A stretch of DNA of 6,132 nucleotides from Anaerolineae bacterium. Lineage in GTDB: Bacteria > Chloroflexota > Anaerolineae > E26-bin7. The DNA is taken from NCBI GenBank assembly GCA_029933115.1, contig JAOZOT010000222.1, forward strand, positions 1-6,132. Direction: 5' to 3'. This document shows positions 1 through 5,413 of the stretch, piece after piece. The notes under the pieces are model-generated. The model saw only the letters and a program-made list of their open reading frames with translations. It was not told where the DNA came from and made no database searches. The position numbers and the translations under genes were made by a program. Numbering within the stretch: position 1 is the first letter of the stretch; each line of letters begins with the position of its first letter.

Positions 1-1
1 C

Positions 2-165
2 TGAGGCCCTTTCGTAATTCACCCGCAGAGGGGACGGCTACCCTCCCGCAGGCTTGAAACTCACTTTGGCAGCAGACTGAAAGCCACCTCACGGGCATAG
101 CCTTGGCGGGGATACCGCCTCAGCCTGCGGGAGGGTGAACCCCCGCGAATTATGAAAGGCTCTCA
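2..165. repeat. Imperfect nested palindrome (MITE-like or long hairpin) at the 3' end of the formate dehydrogenase gene
   Basis: Two nested pairs of inverted arms are visible. The outer arms, 2-20 and 147-165, match at 16 of 19 positions without gaps. The inner arms, 40-54 (ACCCTCCCGCAGGCT) and 122-136, are perfect over 15 nt. A further small hairpin (GGCGG/CCGCC) lies at 105-119. The right outer arm contains the stop codon of the minus-strand dehydrogenase gene (163-165), so the transcript would enter this structure as it ends. The inner-arm core recurs in the palindrome at 2453-2496, which points to a dispersed repeat family. No T-run follows a stem on the minus strand, so it is not a textbook intrinsic terminator, although it could protect or end the transcript. 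No transposase or clear target duplication is visible. Confidence 0.7.
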
Positions 166-2292
166 CTCCTCTTTGCTCACCTCTTCGGCGGGCCCCTCGA
201 CAGACTGTTGCGGTGAACCGGTCGAACCACCAGGACGCAGCCGAACAGCAGCCACCTTGAACTCTGGAATCTTGGCCTCAGCATCCAGGGCGTCAATGGT
301 CAATTGGTTGGTGCCCGGGAAATGGAAGGGCATAAAGGTCGCTCCGGCCCGGACTTTGTCGGTGAGGCGCGCTTTGGCTCTCGTCTCGCCCCGCGCCGTG
401 GTGATGGTCACAGTCTCGCCCTCAGCGATACCCAGTTGCGCCGCGTCCGTGGGGTTGATCTCCACAAAGAGCTCTGGGGCACGCTCCATCAGAGAAGGGC
501 TGCGGCGGGTCATGGACCCGGCATTGTGATGCACCACCACCCGACCGGTGGTCAGCACCAGCGGGAAACCGACGCTGGTCTCCTCGGCCGGCGGGGTGTA
601 ACGCACAGGCACGAGGCGCGCATGACCATTGGAGGTTGAAAAAGCTTCGGTGTGAAGGATGGGCGTGCCCGGGTGATCGGTCCTGGGACAGGGCCAGAAC
701 AGGCCACCAACAGCAGCACTTTCGGCGATGCGCTGCGGAGTGATGCCGCCGTAGCTGGGCACAAGCCGGTTTATCTCCGAGAGCACTGCTGCCGCGCCGC
801 TGTAGCTCAGGTCCAGGCCCAACCGCTGAGCCACCTGGCCGATGATCCACAGGTCGTCGCAAGCTTCGCCGGGGGGAGCCACGGCGCGGCCAATCCATTG
901 CACGCGCCGCCCGGTGGAGGTGAAGGTGCCCTCTTTCTCAGCCCAGGCAGCGGCAGGCAGGACCACGTCGGCCAGTTGAGCCGTATCGGTCAAAAAGATG
1001 TCCTGCACTACCAAAAAGTCCAACGCTGCCAGCGCCTGGCGCACGTGTCCGGCGTTGGGGTCAGAGTTGACCGGATCCTCGCCCATGATGTACATGGCCT
1101 TGATCTCACCCGCGGCCGCGGCGTTCATCATCTCCACCACGGTCAGGCCGGGTTCAGAGCTGAGATTTGAGGTTGAATCTCCGGGATTCGATACCCAGGC
1201 CTGGTAGAAAGCTTCTGCCGCCTGAGGGTCATCCACCCGTCGGTAGCCAGGATAGAACTCGGCCAGAGCACCCATGTCGCACGCTCCCTGGACGTTGTTC
1301 TGACCGCGCAAAGGCCACAGCCCGGCGCCCGGTCGCCCCACCTGTCCGCAGATAAGGGCCAGGTCTGCGCAGGCGGCCACGTTGTCGCTGCCGGCAGTGT
1401 GCTGGGTGATGCCCATGCAGTAGACAATGGCCGCTGAGGATGCTTTGCCGTAGGCCCGCGCCGCCTCGACGACGAGGGCGGGCGGTATGCCTGTGATATG
1501 GGCCACATAGTCGGGGGTGTAATCCCGGACGACCTTGGTCAATTCGTCGTAGCCGCCGGTCCGTTGGGCGATAAAGACCCGGTCAATCAGCCCTTCCTCG
1601 ATGATGACGTGCATCATGCCGTTGAGCAAGGCCACGTCGCTGCCCGGCCTGATCTGCAAGAAAGTGTCAGCCAGCCAGGCAGTGGGCGTCAGGCGAGGGT
1701 CGGCCACGATGACCTTGGCCCCCTTCTCCTTGGCTTTCAGCACCCAACGGGCCACAGGTGCGTGGTTCTCAGCCAGGTTGGAGCCGATGATGAAAATGCA
1801 ATCGGCGTTGGCCAGATCAGGGATAGGATTGGTCATGGCCCCGCTGCCGAAGGCGCGGGCCAGACCGACTACAGTGGGCGCATGACACAAGCGGGCGCAG
1901 TGGTCAACGTTGTTGGTGCCCAGCAAGCGGGCCAGCTTCTGGAAGAGGTAATTTTCCTCGTTGGTGCACTTGGCTGAAGCCAGAAACCCCAAAGCATCGG
2001 GGCCGTGGGTCCGCCGGACCTCATTGAGCTTCTGGCTCACCAGGTCCAGGGCTTCCAGCCATGAGATGTGCCTCCAGCCGCCGTCCACCCTCCTCATAGG
2101 GTGGCGTAATCGCTCCGGGTGGTCGAGGATTTCCAGGACAGCGTTGCCCTTGGGGCAGAGCGCCCCTTCGTTAACCGGGTGCTCTGGCATGTACTCCACT
2201 CCCACTGCCCGCCCGTCTTCCACGGCGAGGTATAGCCCACAGCCGACGCCACAATAGGGACAAATAGTGGGGATAAGCGATTGTTGAGTCAT
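163..2292 (-). CDS. fdhF: Formate dehydrogenase catalytic (alpha) subunit, molybdopterin oxidoreductase, Cys-type
   Basis: Predicted to oxidise formate to CO2, or the reverse, at a Mo or W bis-molybdopterin guanine dinucleotide centre. Its 709 residues are close to the 715 of E. coli FdhF. Visible in order: a [4Fe-4S] motif with C11, C14, C18 and C46, followed by the conserved K48; the active-site region VDHCARLCHAP, with C136 where FdhF has selenocysteine and the partner H137; the motif RGQNNVQGACDMG, giving R329 and Q331, equivalent to FdhF R333 and Q335; and a C-terminal dinucleotide-binding domain from about 576 to 687. There is no NuoG-like ferredoxin extension and no signal peptide, so it is likely cytoplasmic with separate electron-transfer partners, none of which lies in the window. 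The ATG at 2290-2292 was chosen because AAAGGAG (2298-2304) ends 5 nt before it; an in-frame TTG at 2313 would place that site inside the gene. Oddities: the last 22 residues look repeat-derived, and residues about 369-376 look like an insertion. A related formate-type oxidoreductase with another substrate cannot be excluded. Confidence 0.93.
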   Translation of the reverse strand: MTQQSLIPTICPYCGVGCGLYLAVEDGRAVGVEYMPEHPVNEGALCPKGNAVLEILDHPERLRHPMRRVDGGWRHISWLEALDLVSQKLNEVRRTHGPDALGFLASAKCTNEENYLFQKLARLLGTNNVDHCARLCHAPTVVGLARAFGSGAMTNPIPDLANADCIFIIGSNLAENHAPVARWVLKAKEKGAKVIVADPRLTPTAWLADTFLQIRPGSDVALLNGMMHVIIEEGLIDRVFIAQRTGGYDELTKVVRDYTPDYVAHITGIPPALVVEAARAYGKASSAAIVYCMGITQHTAGSDNVAACADLALICGQVGRPGAGLWPLRGQNNVQGACDMGALAEFYPGYRRVDDPQAAEAFYQAWVSNPGDSTSNLSSEPGLTVVEMMNAAAAGEIKAMYIMGEDPVNSDPNAGHVRQALAALDFLVVQDIFLTDTAQLADVVLPAAAWAEKEGTFTSTGRRVQWIGRAVAPPGEACDDLWIIGQVAQRLGLDLSYSGAAAVLSEINRLVPSYGGITPQRIAESAAVGGLFWPCPRTDHPGTPILHTEAFSTSNGHARLVPVRYTPPAEETSVGFPLVLTTGRVVVHHNAGSMTRRSPSLMERAPELFVEINPTDAAQLGIAEGETVTITTARGETRAKARLTDKVRAGATFMPFHFPGTNQLTIDALDAEAKIPEFKVAAVRLRPGGSTGSPQQSVEGPAEEVSKEE
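194..230. repeat. Repeat-like element forming the C-terminal tail of the formate dehydrogenase gene
   Basis: This stretch starts CCCCTCGACAG and ends GGTCGAACCAC, with TCGAC (197-201) and GTCGA (221-225) as inverted arms. It resembles the element at 3229-3247, whose reverse strand reads CCCTTCGACGGGCTCAGGG. Translated on the minus strand it gives the low-complexity tail GGSTGSPQQSVEGP, after the conserved molybdopterin-binding domain has ended near residue 687. The pattern fits a dispersed palindromic element that replaced or extended the native C-terminus. Assignment rests on pattern similarity between two imperfect copies in this window and on recollection of similar elements elsewhere. Confidence 0.5.
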
Positions 2293-2342
2293 GGGAACTC
2301 CTTTCCTCGGCAAGGCCCCGATTTCTCCAACAGTACCTCAAG

Positions 2343-2363
2343 CCGCAGATTTCAATCTGGCGG
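2343..2363 (-). promoter_or_regulatory. Hairpin or dyad in the formate dehydrogenase 5' leader
   Basis: A CAGATT/AATCTG dyad with a 2-nt centre is extended by CCG/CGG with one bulged base. It lies between the candidate promoter at 2396-2424 and the start codon at 2292, so the leader RNA could fold here. It could be an operator or an RNA hairpin; nothing identifies the ligand or protein. No known riboswitch consensus was recognised. Confidence 0.4.
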
Positions 2364-2395
2364 CCAGGCTGTAGTAACCCACAGAAGTGTTTATT

Positions 2396-2424
2396 ATTGT
2401 ATCACACAACGAATCAGATGGCAA
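2396..2424 (-). promoter_or_regulatory. Candidate sigma-70-type promoter for the formate dehydrogenase gene
   Basis: On the minus strand TTGCCA (2419-2424) and TACAAT (2396-2401) are separated by exactly 17 nt; each hexamer matches the consensus at 5 of 6 positions. Transcription would begin near 2389, leaving a leader of roughly 100 nt that includes the dyad at 2343-2363. The position directly upstream of the gene, in a divergent intergenic region, supports the call. No experimental start site is available. Confidence 0.6.
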
Positions 2425-2452
2425 TGCCGCAAAGATCGAGGGCATATCAAAC

Positions 2453-2496
2453 ATACCACCCTCCCACAGGGTTCGCAACCTGCGGGAGGGTGGTAT
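2453..2496. repeat. 44-bp palindrome between the divergent promoters
   Basis: The 18-nt arms 2453-2470 and 2479-2496 pair with a single mismatch around an 8-nt loop (GTTCGCAA). The arm core CCCTCCC(G/A)CAGG is shared with the inner arms at 41-52 and 124-135, so this is a second copy of one repeat family. It lies between the minus-strand -35 (2424) and the plus-strand -35 (2528), outside both promoter cores. No T-run follows either arm, so a canonical terminator is unlikely. It may be a REP-like element or a protein-binding dyad. Confidence 0.8.
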
Positions 2497-2527
2497 ACTC
2501 CGACACTTTTGGGATAGGGTTGGCCCC

Positions 2528-2556
2528 TTGACAAGAGGCGCGATTTGTGGTATAAT
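2528..2556 (+). promoter_or_regulatory. Perfect-consensus sigma-70-type promoter for the padR operon
   Basis: TTGACA (2528-2533) and TATAAT (2551-2556) are both exact consensus hexamers and are separated by the optimal 17 nt. Transcription should start around 2563, giving a leader of about 70 nt before the PadR start codon. Such a strong unregulated core suggests that a repressor sets the output, which fits the PadR protein encoded first in the operon and the dyads just downstream. Confidence 0.85.
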
Positions 2557-2562
2557 ATATCT

Positions 2563-2611
2563 GCAATTTGCACATAGATGTGTTTTGCGCCTATGTGTCA
2601 ATAGCAATTTG
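2563..2611 (+). promoter_or_regulatory. Candidate PadR operator: dyads flanked by a direct repeat
   Basis: Immediately after the -10 element an 8-nt direct repeat, GCAATTTG (2563-2570 and 2604-2611), flanks two dyads. CACAT-AG-ATGTG occupies 2571-2582, and CACATAG (2571-2577) also pairs with CTATGTG (2591-2597). PadR-family regulators commonly bind dyads built from ATGT/ACAT half-sites and often repress their own genes, so autoregulation is a reasonable inference. The same sequence could fold as an RNA hairpin in the leader. Binding is not shown. Confidence 0.55.
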
Positions 2612-2632
2612 TCTCTGGAAAGGGGTAACACC

Positions 2633-3034
2633 ATGCCGCGTGGTCCACGTTGGAGAGGGGGACGGGGAGGGGTTCCCTGTCCACGGCATGTCTACCGCTT
2701 CGTGGAACCGTGCTTGCTACTGTTGTTGCATCGCAATCAGACCCACGGCTACGACCTCATGGAAGGGCTCAAGGAATTCGGCTTTGCTGAGAACCCGGTA
2801 GATTCGAGCGTGGTCTATCGCACCCTGCGATCTATGGAAGCGGCCGGGCTCGTCACCTCGACCTGGGATACCACAGGGGCCGGCCCGCCACGGCGAGTGT
2901 ACCGCATCACTGCCGAAGGCGACCGCTACCTGGCTCAATGGGTGGCCGACCTGCGGGAGACGAACCGGGTGTTGCACAGTTTCCTGAAAGCCTACGACGA
3001 ACACATACGAGAGGGTGTCGGTGAGTATCATTGA
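2633..3034 (+). CDS. PadR-family winged-helix transcriptional regulator
   Basis: A 133-residue DNA-binding protein, probably a dimeric repressor of its own operon and perhaps of the divergent formate dehydrogenase gene. An Arg/Gly-rich N-terminus (1-13) is followed by the PadR winged helix: a first helix EPCLLLLLHRNQTHGYDLMEGL (positions 25-46, with the hallmark HGYDL), a recognition region DSSVVYRTLRSMEAAGLV, and a wing with the hallmark GPPRRVYRITAEGDRYL. A C-terminal helix (LRETNRVLHSFLKAY) would serve dimerisation. C16, H19, C27 and H33 lie near the start of the fold and could make the protein metal- or redox-responsive; this is inference. The ATG at 2633 was chosen because GGAAAGGGG (2617-2625) lies 7 nt upstream; the frame is open further upstream, but that part crosses the palindrome and the promoter. 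Its end overlaps the next gene by 14 nt, implying translational coupling. Confidence 0.9.
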   Translation: MPRGPRWRGGRGGVPCPRHVYRFVEPCLLLLLHRNQTHGYDLMEGLKEFGFAENPVDSSVVYRTLRSMEAAGLVTSTWDTTGAGPPRRVYRITAEGDRYLAQWVADLRETNRVLHSFLKAYDEHIREGVGEYH

Positions 3035-3878
3035 CGACCTGCTGGCTACCCCCCCTCTGTCCCCCCCACGAGTGGGGGGGAAAGGAGAGGGCACTCGTGG
3101 AGGGGAGAAAAGGGGGGCGGTGCGCGAGGTGCGAATAGGAGCCTTCTGGACGGCGGTGGTCCTCGATGTCTCTCCACGAATCCATGGTTCTTACCGCTGT
3201 GGCCTGGCCTCGGCGCTGCGGGACCCGGCCCTGAGCCCGTCGAAGGGCGATGACCATCACCACCACGGTCATGACCCGGTGCGCGGGGCCGGGCATCTAC
3301 ACGAATGCAGCGCCCGGGAGTTGGCCGAACTGGCTCGCTCCGACAGCCTGCTGGAGGCCAGCATCGGCCTGGCAACCATCAACGCCTTGCTCGATGTGGA
3401 CGAGGACGCCTGTGTGGAACTGAACGCTGAACAGGTCATCCTGGAGCGAGGGGCAGACAAGCGTGTAGTCATCGTCGGCCATTTCCCTTTCATCCCCCGG
3501 GTTCGTGAAGTGGCGAAGCAGCTCTGGGTGCTGGAGAAGCGCCCCGGCCAAGGCGACCTCCCGGCCGAGGCCGCTCCTGAGGTCATCCCCCAGGCTGACG
3601 TGGTGGCTATCACCGGCACAAGCCTCATCAACCACACTTTCGAGGAACTGATGGGGCTGTGCCGCCCAGAAGCTTTCGTCCTGGTGCTGGGCCCTACCGC
3701 TCCCCTTTCGCCCGTCCTCTTTGACTACGGGGTGGATGTGGTCTCTGGCACCCTGGTCACCGATCCAGATATAGTACTGCGCTACATCAGCCAGGGAGCT
3801 ACCTTCCGCCAGATAAAGCGTAGCGGAGGCGTGAAACTGCTAACCCTGACTCATGACAGACGCTTCACCAATTTGTGA
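3021..3878 (+). CDS. DUF4213/DUF364 domain protein (putative heavy-metal chelation)
   Basis: A 285-residue protein with an N-terminal DUF4213 region (enolase-N-like) and a C-terminal DUF364 Rossmann-like domain. Family hallmarks are VREVRIGAFWTAVVLD (34-49), a Ser/Leu-rich stretch ending SIGLATINALL (114-124), TGTSLINHTFEEL, LGPTAPLSPVLFDYGVDVVSG, and a glycine-containing end near SQGATF and SGGVKLL. A structural-genomics study of a Desulfitobacterium homologue proposed metal chelation; the true reaction is unknown. GTG at 3021 was preferred because GAGAGGG lies 5 nt upstream; GTG at 3015 is the alternative (287 residues). Two stretches look foreign: residues about 10-33, encoded by the hairpin at 3049-3117, and about 69-76, encoded by the repeat at 3229-3247. 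The second is followed by the His cluster DDHHHHGHD (77-85), which may be native and metal-binding. The frame stays open through both, so the gene is probably functional. Soluble; no signal peptide. Confidence 0.85.
   Translation: MSIIDDLLATPPLSPPRVGGKGEGTRGGEKRGAVREVRIGAFWTAVVLDVSPRIHGSYRCGLASALRDPALSPSKGDDHHHHGHDPVRGAGHLHECSARELAELARSDSLLEASIGLATINALLDVDEDACVELNAEQVILERGADKRVVIVGHFPFIPRVREVAKQLWVLEKRPGQGDLPAEAAPEVIPQADVVAITGTSLINHTFEELMGLCRPEAFVLVLGPTAPLSPVLFDYGVDVVSGTLVTDPDIVLRYISQGATFRQIKRSGGVKLLTLTHDRRFTNL
3049..3117. repeat. 69-bp hairpin element inserted in frame near the start of the DUF364 gene
   Basis: The arms 3049-3074 and 3092-3117 pair imperfectly around a 17-nt loop. The core is a perfect CACGAGTG/CACTCGTG pair (3067-3074, 3092-3099), extended by C-rich and G-rich flanks. 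The span is 69 nt, exactly 23 codons, and is translated as a Pro/Gly/Arg-rich segment (PPLSPPRVGGKGEGTRGGEK) unlike the rest of the domain. It separates MSIIDDLLA from VREVRIGAF, which in the family would be expected much closer together. It looks like a mobile or dispersed palindromic element that preserved the frame. Confidence 0.7.
3229..3247. repeat. Short dispersed-type repeat inside the DUF364 gene
   Basis: CCCTGAGCCCGTCGAAGGG is self-complementary at its ends (CCCT/AGGG, with imperfect pairing further in). It is very close to a motif recalled from many bacterial genomes in which CCCTTCGACAGGCTCAGGG is scattered between and within genes. Here it is read in frame as ALSPSKG. A related copy appears at 194-230. 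The exact ends of the insertion cannot be set without aligned homologues. Confidence 0.55.
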
Positions 3879-3899
3879 AATACGTGAAAGGGAGAGGAA

Positions 3900-4985
3900 A
3901 TGATTACCGAAGAACAAGTTCGACAGGCTCTGGAAAAAGTAATGGACCCAGAATTGAAACGCAATCTGGTAGAACTGGGCATGGTCCGCGATGTAGAGAT
4001 ACGAGATAGCCAGGTCAAATTCACCCTGGCTCTGACCACCCTGGCCTGCCCTCTTAAGGATCAGATTATGGCCGAAGCCAAGGCTGCTGTCCTGGCCCTG
4101 GACGGCGTGAAAGAGGTGGAGATCGAGCTCAAGGAGATGAGCGCCGAGGAGAAGAAGCGTATTTTACCCGACCGCGACCAACCAGGAGTGGCAGAGCGCT
4201 TCAACCACATCGAGCATGTCATCGCGGTGATGAGCGGCAAAGGAGGCGTTGGCAAATCGCTGGTGGCGGGCCTGCTGGCCGTGGCCCTCCGACGGGAGGG
4301 GCACCAGGTTGGCATCCTGGACGCCGACATCACCGGGCCCAGCATCCCTCGCATGTTCTTCCCCACCCGACAATGGCCCAAAGGCGGTCCCCTGGGCATA
4401 TTGCCGGTGGAGAGCAAGACAGGCATCAAAATAATGTCCATCAACCTGCTCCTGCAGAGCGAGGAACAGGCGGTGATCTGGCGGGGGCCGCTCATCAGCG
4501 GGGCCATCAAACAGTTCTGGGGAGACGTCGTGTGGGGCGACCTGGATTACCTCATCGTGGATTTGCCGCCCGGCACCTCCGACGCCGCGCTGACGGTGAT
4601 GCAATCGCTGCCTCTGAGCGGGGTGGTGCTGGTCACCTCGCCTCAGGGCCTGGCCGATATGGTGGTCAAGAAAGCGGCGCAGATGGCTGCCCAACTGAAT
4701 GTGCCCATCATGGGCCTGGTTGAGAACATGAGTTACGCCATCTGTCCCGACACCGGGAAAAAGCTGGAGGTCTTTGGCCCCAGCAAGTCAGGGGTGATGG
4801 CCACACAGTTGCATGTGCCCCTGCTGGGCCGGTTGCCCATCGAGCCACAGATTGCCGAGTTGTGCGACGCCGGTCGCATCGAAGACTACCCGGCCGAGGA
4901 ATTCGCTCCTATCGCCAAAAAGCTGGCCGAGATGGCGCTGCCGGCCAGACGTGCCATGTTCCTGAATGTGCCGGGAGCAAAATAA
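3900..4985 (+). CDS. mrp: Mrp/NBP35-family Fe-S cluster carrier ATPase with N-terminal MIP18 domain
   Basis: A 361-residue cytosolic P-loop ATPase expected to bind and transfer Fe-S clusters to client apoproteins. Residues 1 to about 80 form a MIP18 (DUF59) domain, with DPELKRNLVELGMV (16-29) and the conserved Cys in TTLACP (C50). The ATPase domain follows: deviant Walker A GKGGVGKS (113-120), switch I DADITGPS (141-148), WRGPLISGAIKQF (194-206) and Walker B/switch II DLPPGTSD (221-228). In VENMSY-xxCPxT (274-285) the first Cys of the usual CxxC is present (C282), but the second position is T285. The family normally uses CPxC for a bridging cluster at the dimer interface, so cluster binding may differ or use other residues. 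ATG at 3900 follows a GGGAGAGGA-type site; the gap to the upstream gene is 21 nt. Next to a [4Fe-4S] formate dehydrogenase, a maturation role is plausible but unproven. Confidence 0.93.
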   Translation: MITEEQVRQALEKVMDPELKRNLVELGMVRDVEIRDSQVKFTLALTTLACPLKDQIMAEAKAAVLALDGVKEVEIELKEMSAEEKKRILPDRDQPGVAERFNHIEHVIAVMSGKGGVGKSLVAGLLAVALRREGHQVGILDADITGPSIPRMFFPTRQWPKGGPLGILPVESKTGIKIMSINLLLQSEEQAVIWRGPLISGAIKQFWGDVVWGDLDYLIVDLPPGTSDAALTVMQSLPLSGVVLVTSPQGLADMVVKKAAQMAAQLNVPIMGLVENMSYAICPDTGKKLEVFGPSKSGVMATQLHVPLLGRLPIEPQIAELCDAGRIEDYPAEEFAPIAKKLAEMALPARRAMFLNVPGAK

Positions 4986-5004
4986 ACGGTAGCGGGAGGA
5001 GAAC

Positions 5005-5400
5005 ATGAAGATTGCCGCAATCACCGATGATGGCATCACTATCAGTCAACACTTTGGGCGCGCACCCTACTACGCGGTGTTGACGGTGGAGGAAAGCACA
5101 ATCGTCAAACGCGAACTGCGCGACAAGCTGGGTCACAGTCATTTCGTGGGGGAAGAGAGCCACGAGGACGAGGTCGGGCGGCACGGATATGGTCCTACCG
5201 CCCAGGACCGACACTCTCGCATGGCCGCTTCCATCGCCGATTGTAAAGTCCTGCTCTGTCGGGGTATGGGCTGGGGAGCCTACGAGAGCATGAGGCAGTA
5301 CAATATCACCCCCATTGTCACCGACATTGCGGACATCGAAGCGGCGGTGAGAGCCTACCTGGATGGTACCATTGTAGACCACACCGAGTTGCTGCATTAG
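5005..5400 (+). CDS. Dinitrogenase iron-molybdenum cofactor domain protein (NifX/NifB-C-like)
   Basis: A 131-residue single-domain protein of the family that binds NifB-co or FeMo-co precursors in nitrogen fixers. Many stand-alone members occur in organisms without nitrogenase and have no assigned role. Hallmarks: the start MKIAAITDDG, the motif ISQHFGRAPYY (13-23), and CRGMGWGAYESM (85-96), followed by a C-terminal alpha/beta end IVTDIADIEAAVRAYLDG. Between the two halves lies a His-rich, acidic loop (H44, H46, H53, H60, H70), and C80 and C85 flank a core strand; these are candidate metal ligands by inspection. Start: ATG at 5005, with GGAGG 5 nt upstream. The gap to the Mrp gene is 19 nt. 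Pairing with Mrp-type ATPases is frequently seen in anaerobes. No nifHDK gene is visible, so a role in nitrogenase assembly is not supported here; metal or Fe-S cluster shuttling is the better guess. Confidence 0.9.
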   Translation: MKIAAITDDGITISQHFGRAPYYAVLTVEESTIVKRELRDKLGHSHFVGEESHEDEVGRHGYGPTAQDRHSRMAASIADCKVLLCRGMGWGAYESMRQYNITPIVTDIADIEAAVRAYLDGTIVDHTELLH

Positions 5401-5413
5401 GTAGGGATGAGGG

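Noticed and set aside
1498..1977. Long plus-strand open frames opposite the formate dehydrogenase gene (also 652-1170)
   Set aside because: They are antisense to a well-supported conserved gene and their translations show no recognisable domain; typical of GC-rich shadows.
2293..2313. Upstream TTG start for the formate dehydrogenase gene, adding seven residues
   Set aside because: The added codons contain the AAAGGAG ribosome-binding site that is well placed for the ATG at 2290-2292.
2387..2632. Extended N-terminus for PadR from an upstream in-frame start
   Set aside because: That stretch covers the 44-bp palindrome and the consensus promoter; the ATG at 2633 has a good ribosome-binding site and begins where PadR-like sequence begins.
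4164..4694. Minus-strand open frame opposite the Mrp gene
   Set aside because: Antisense shadow of a conserved gene, His/Gln-rich translation with no domain.
5005..5400. Evidence for nitrogen fixation
   Set aside because: The domain is widespread in organisms without nitrogenase, and no nifH, nifD, nifK, nifE or full nifB gene is present in the window.
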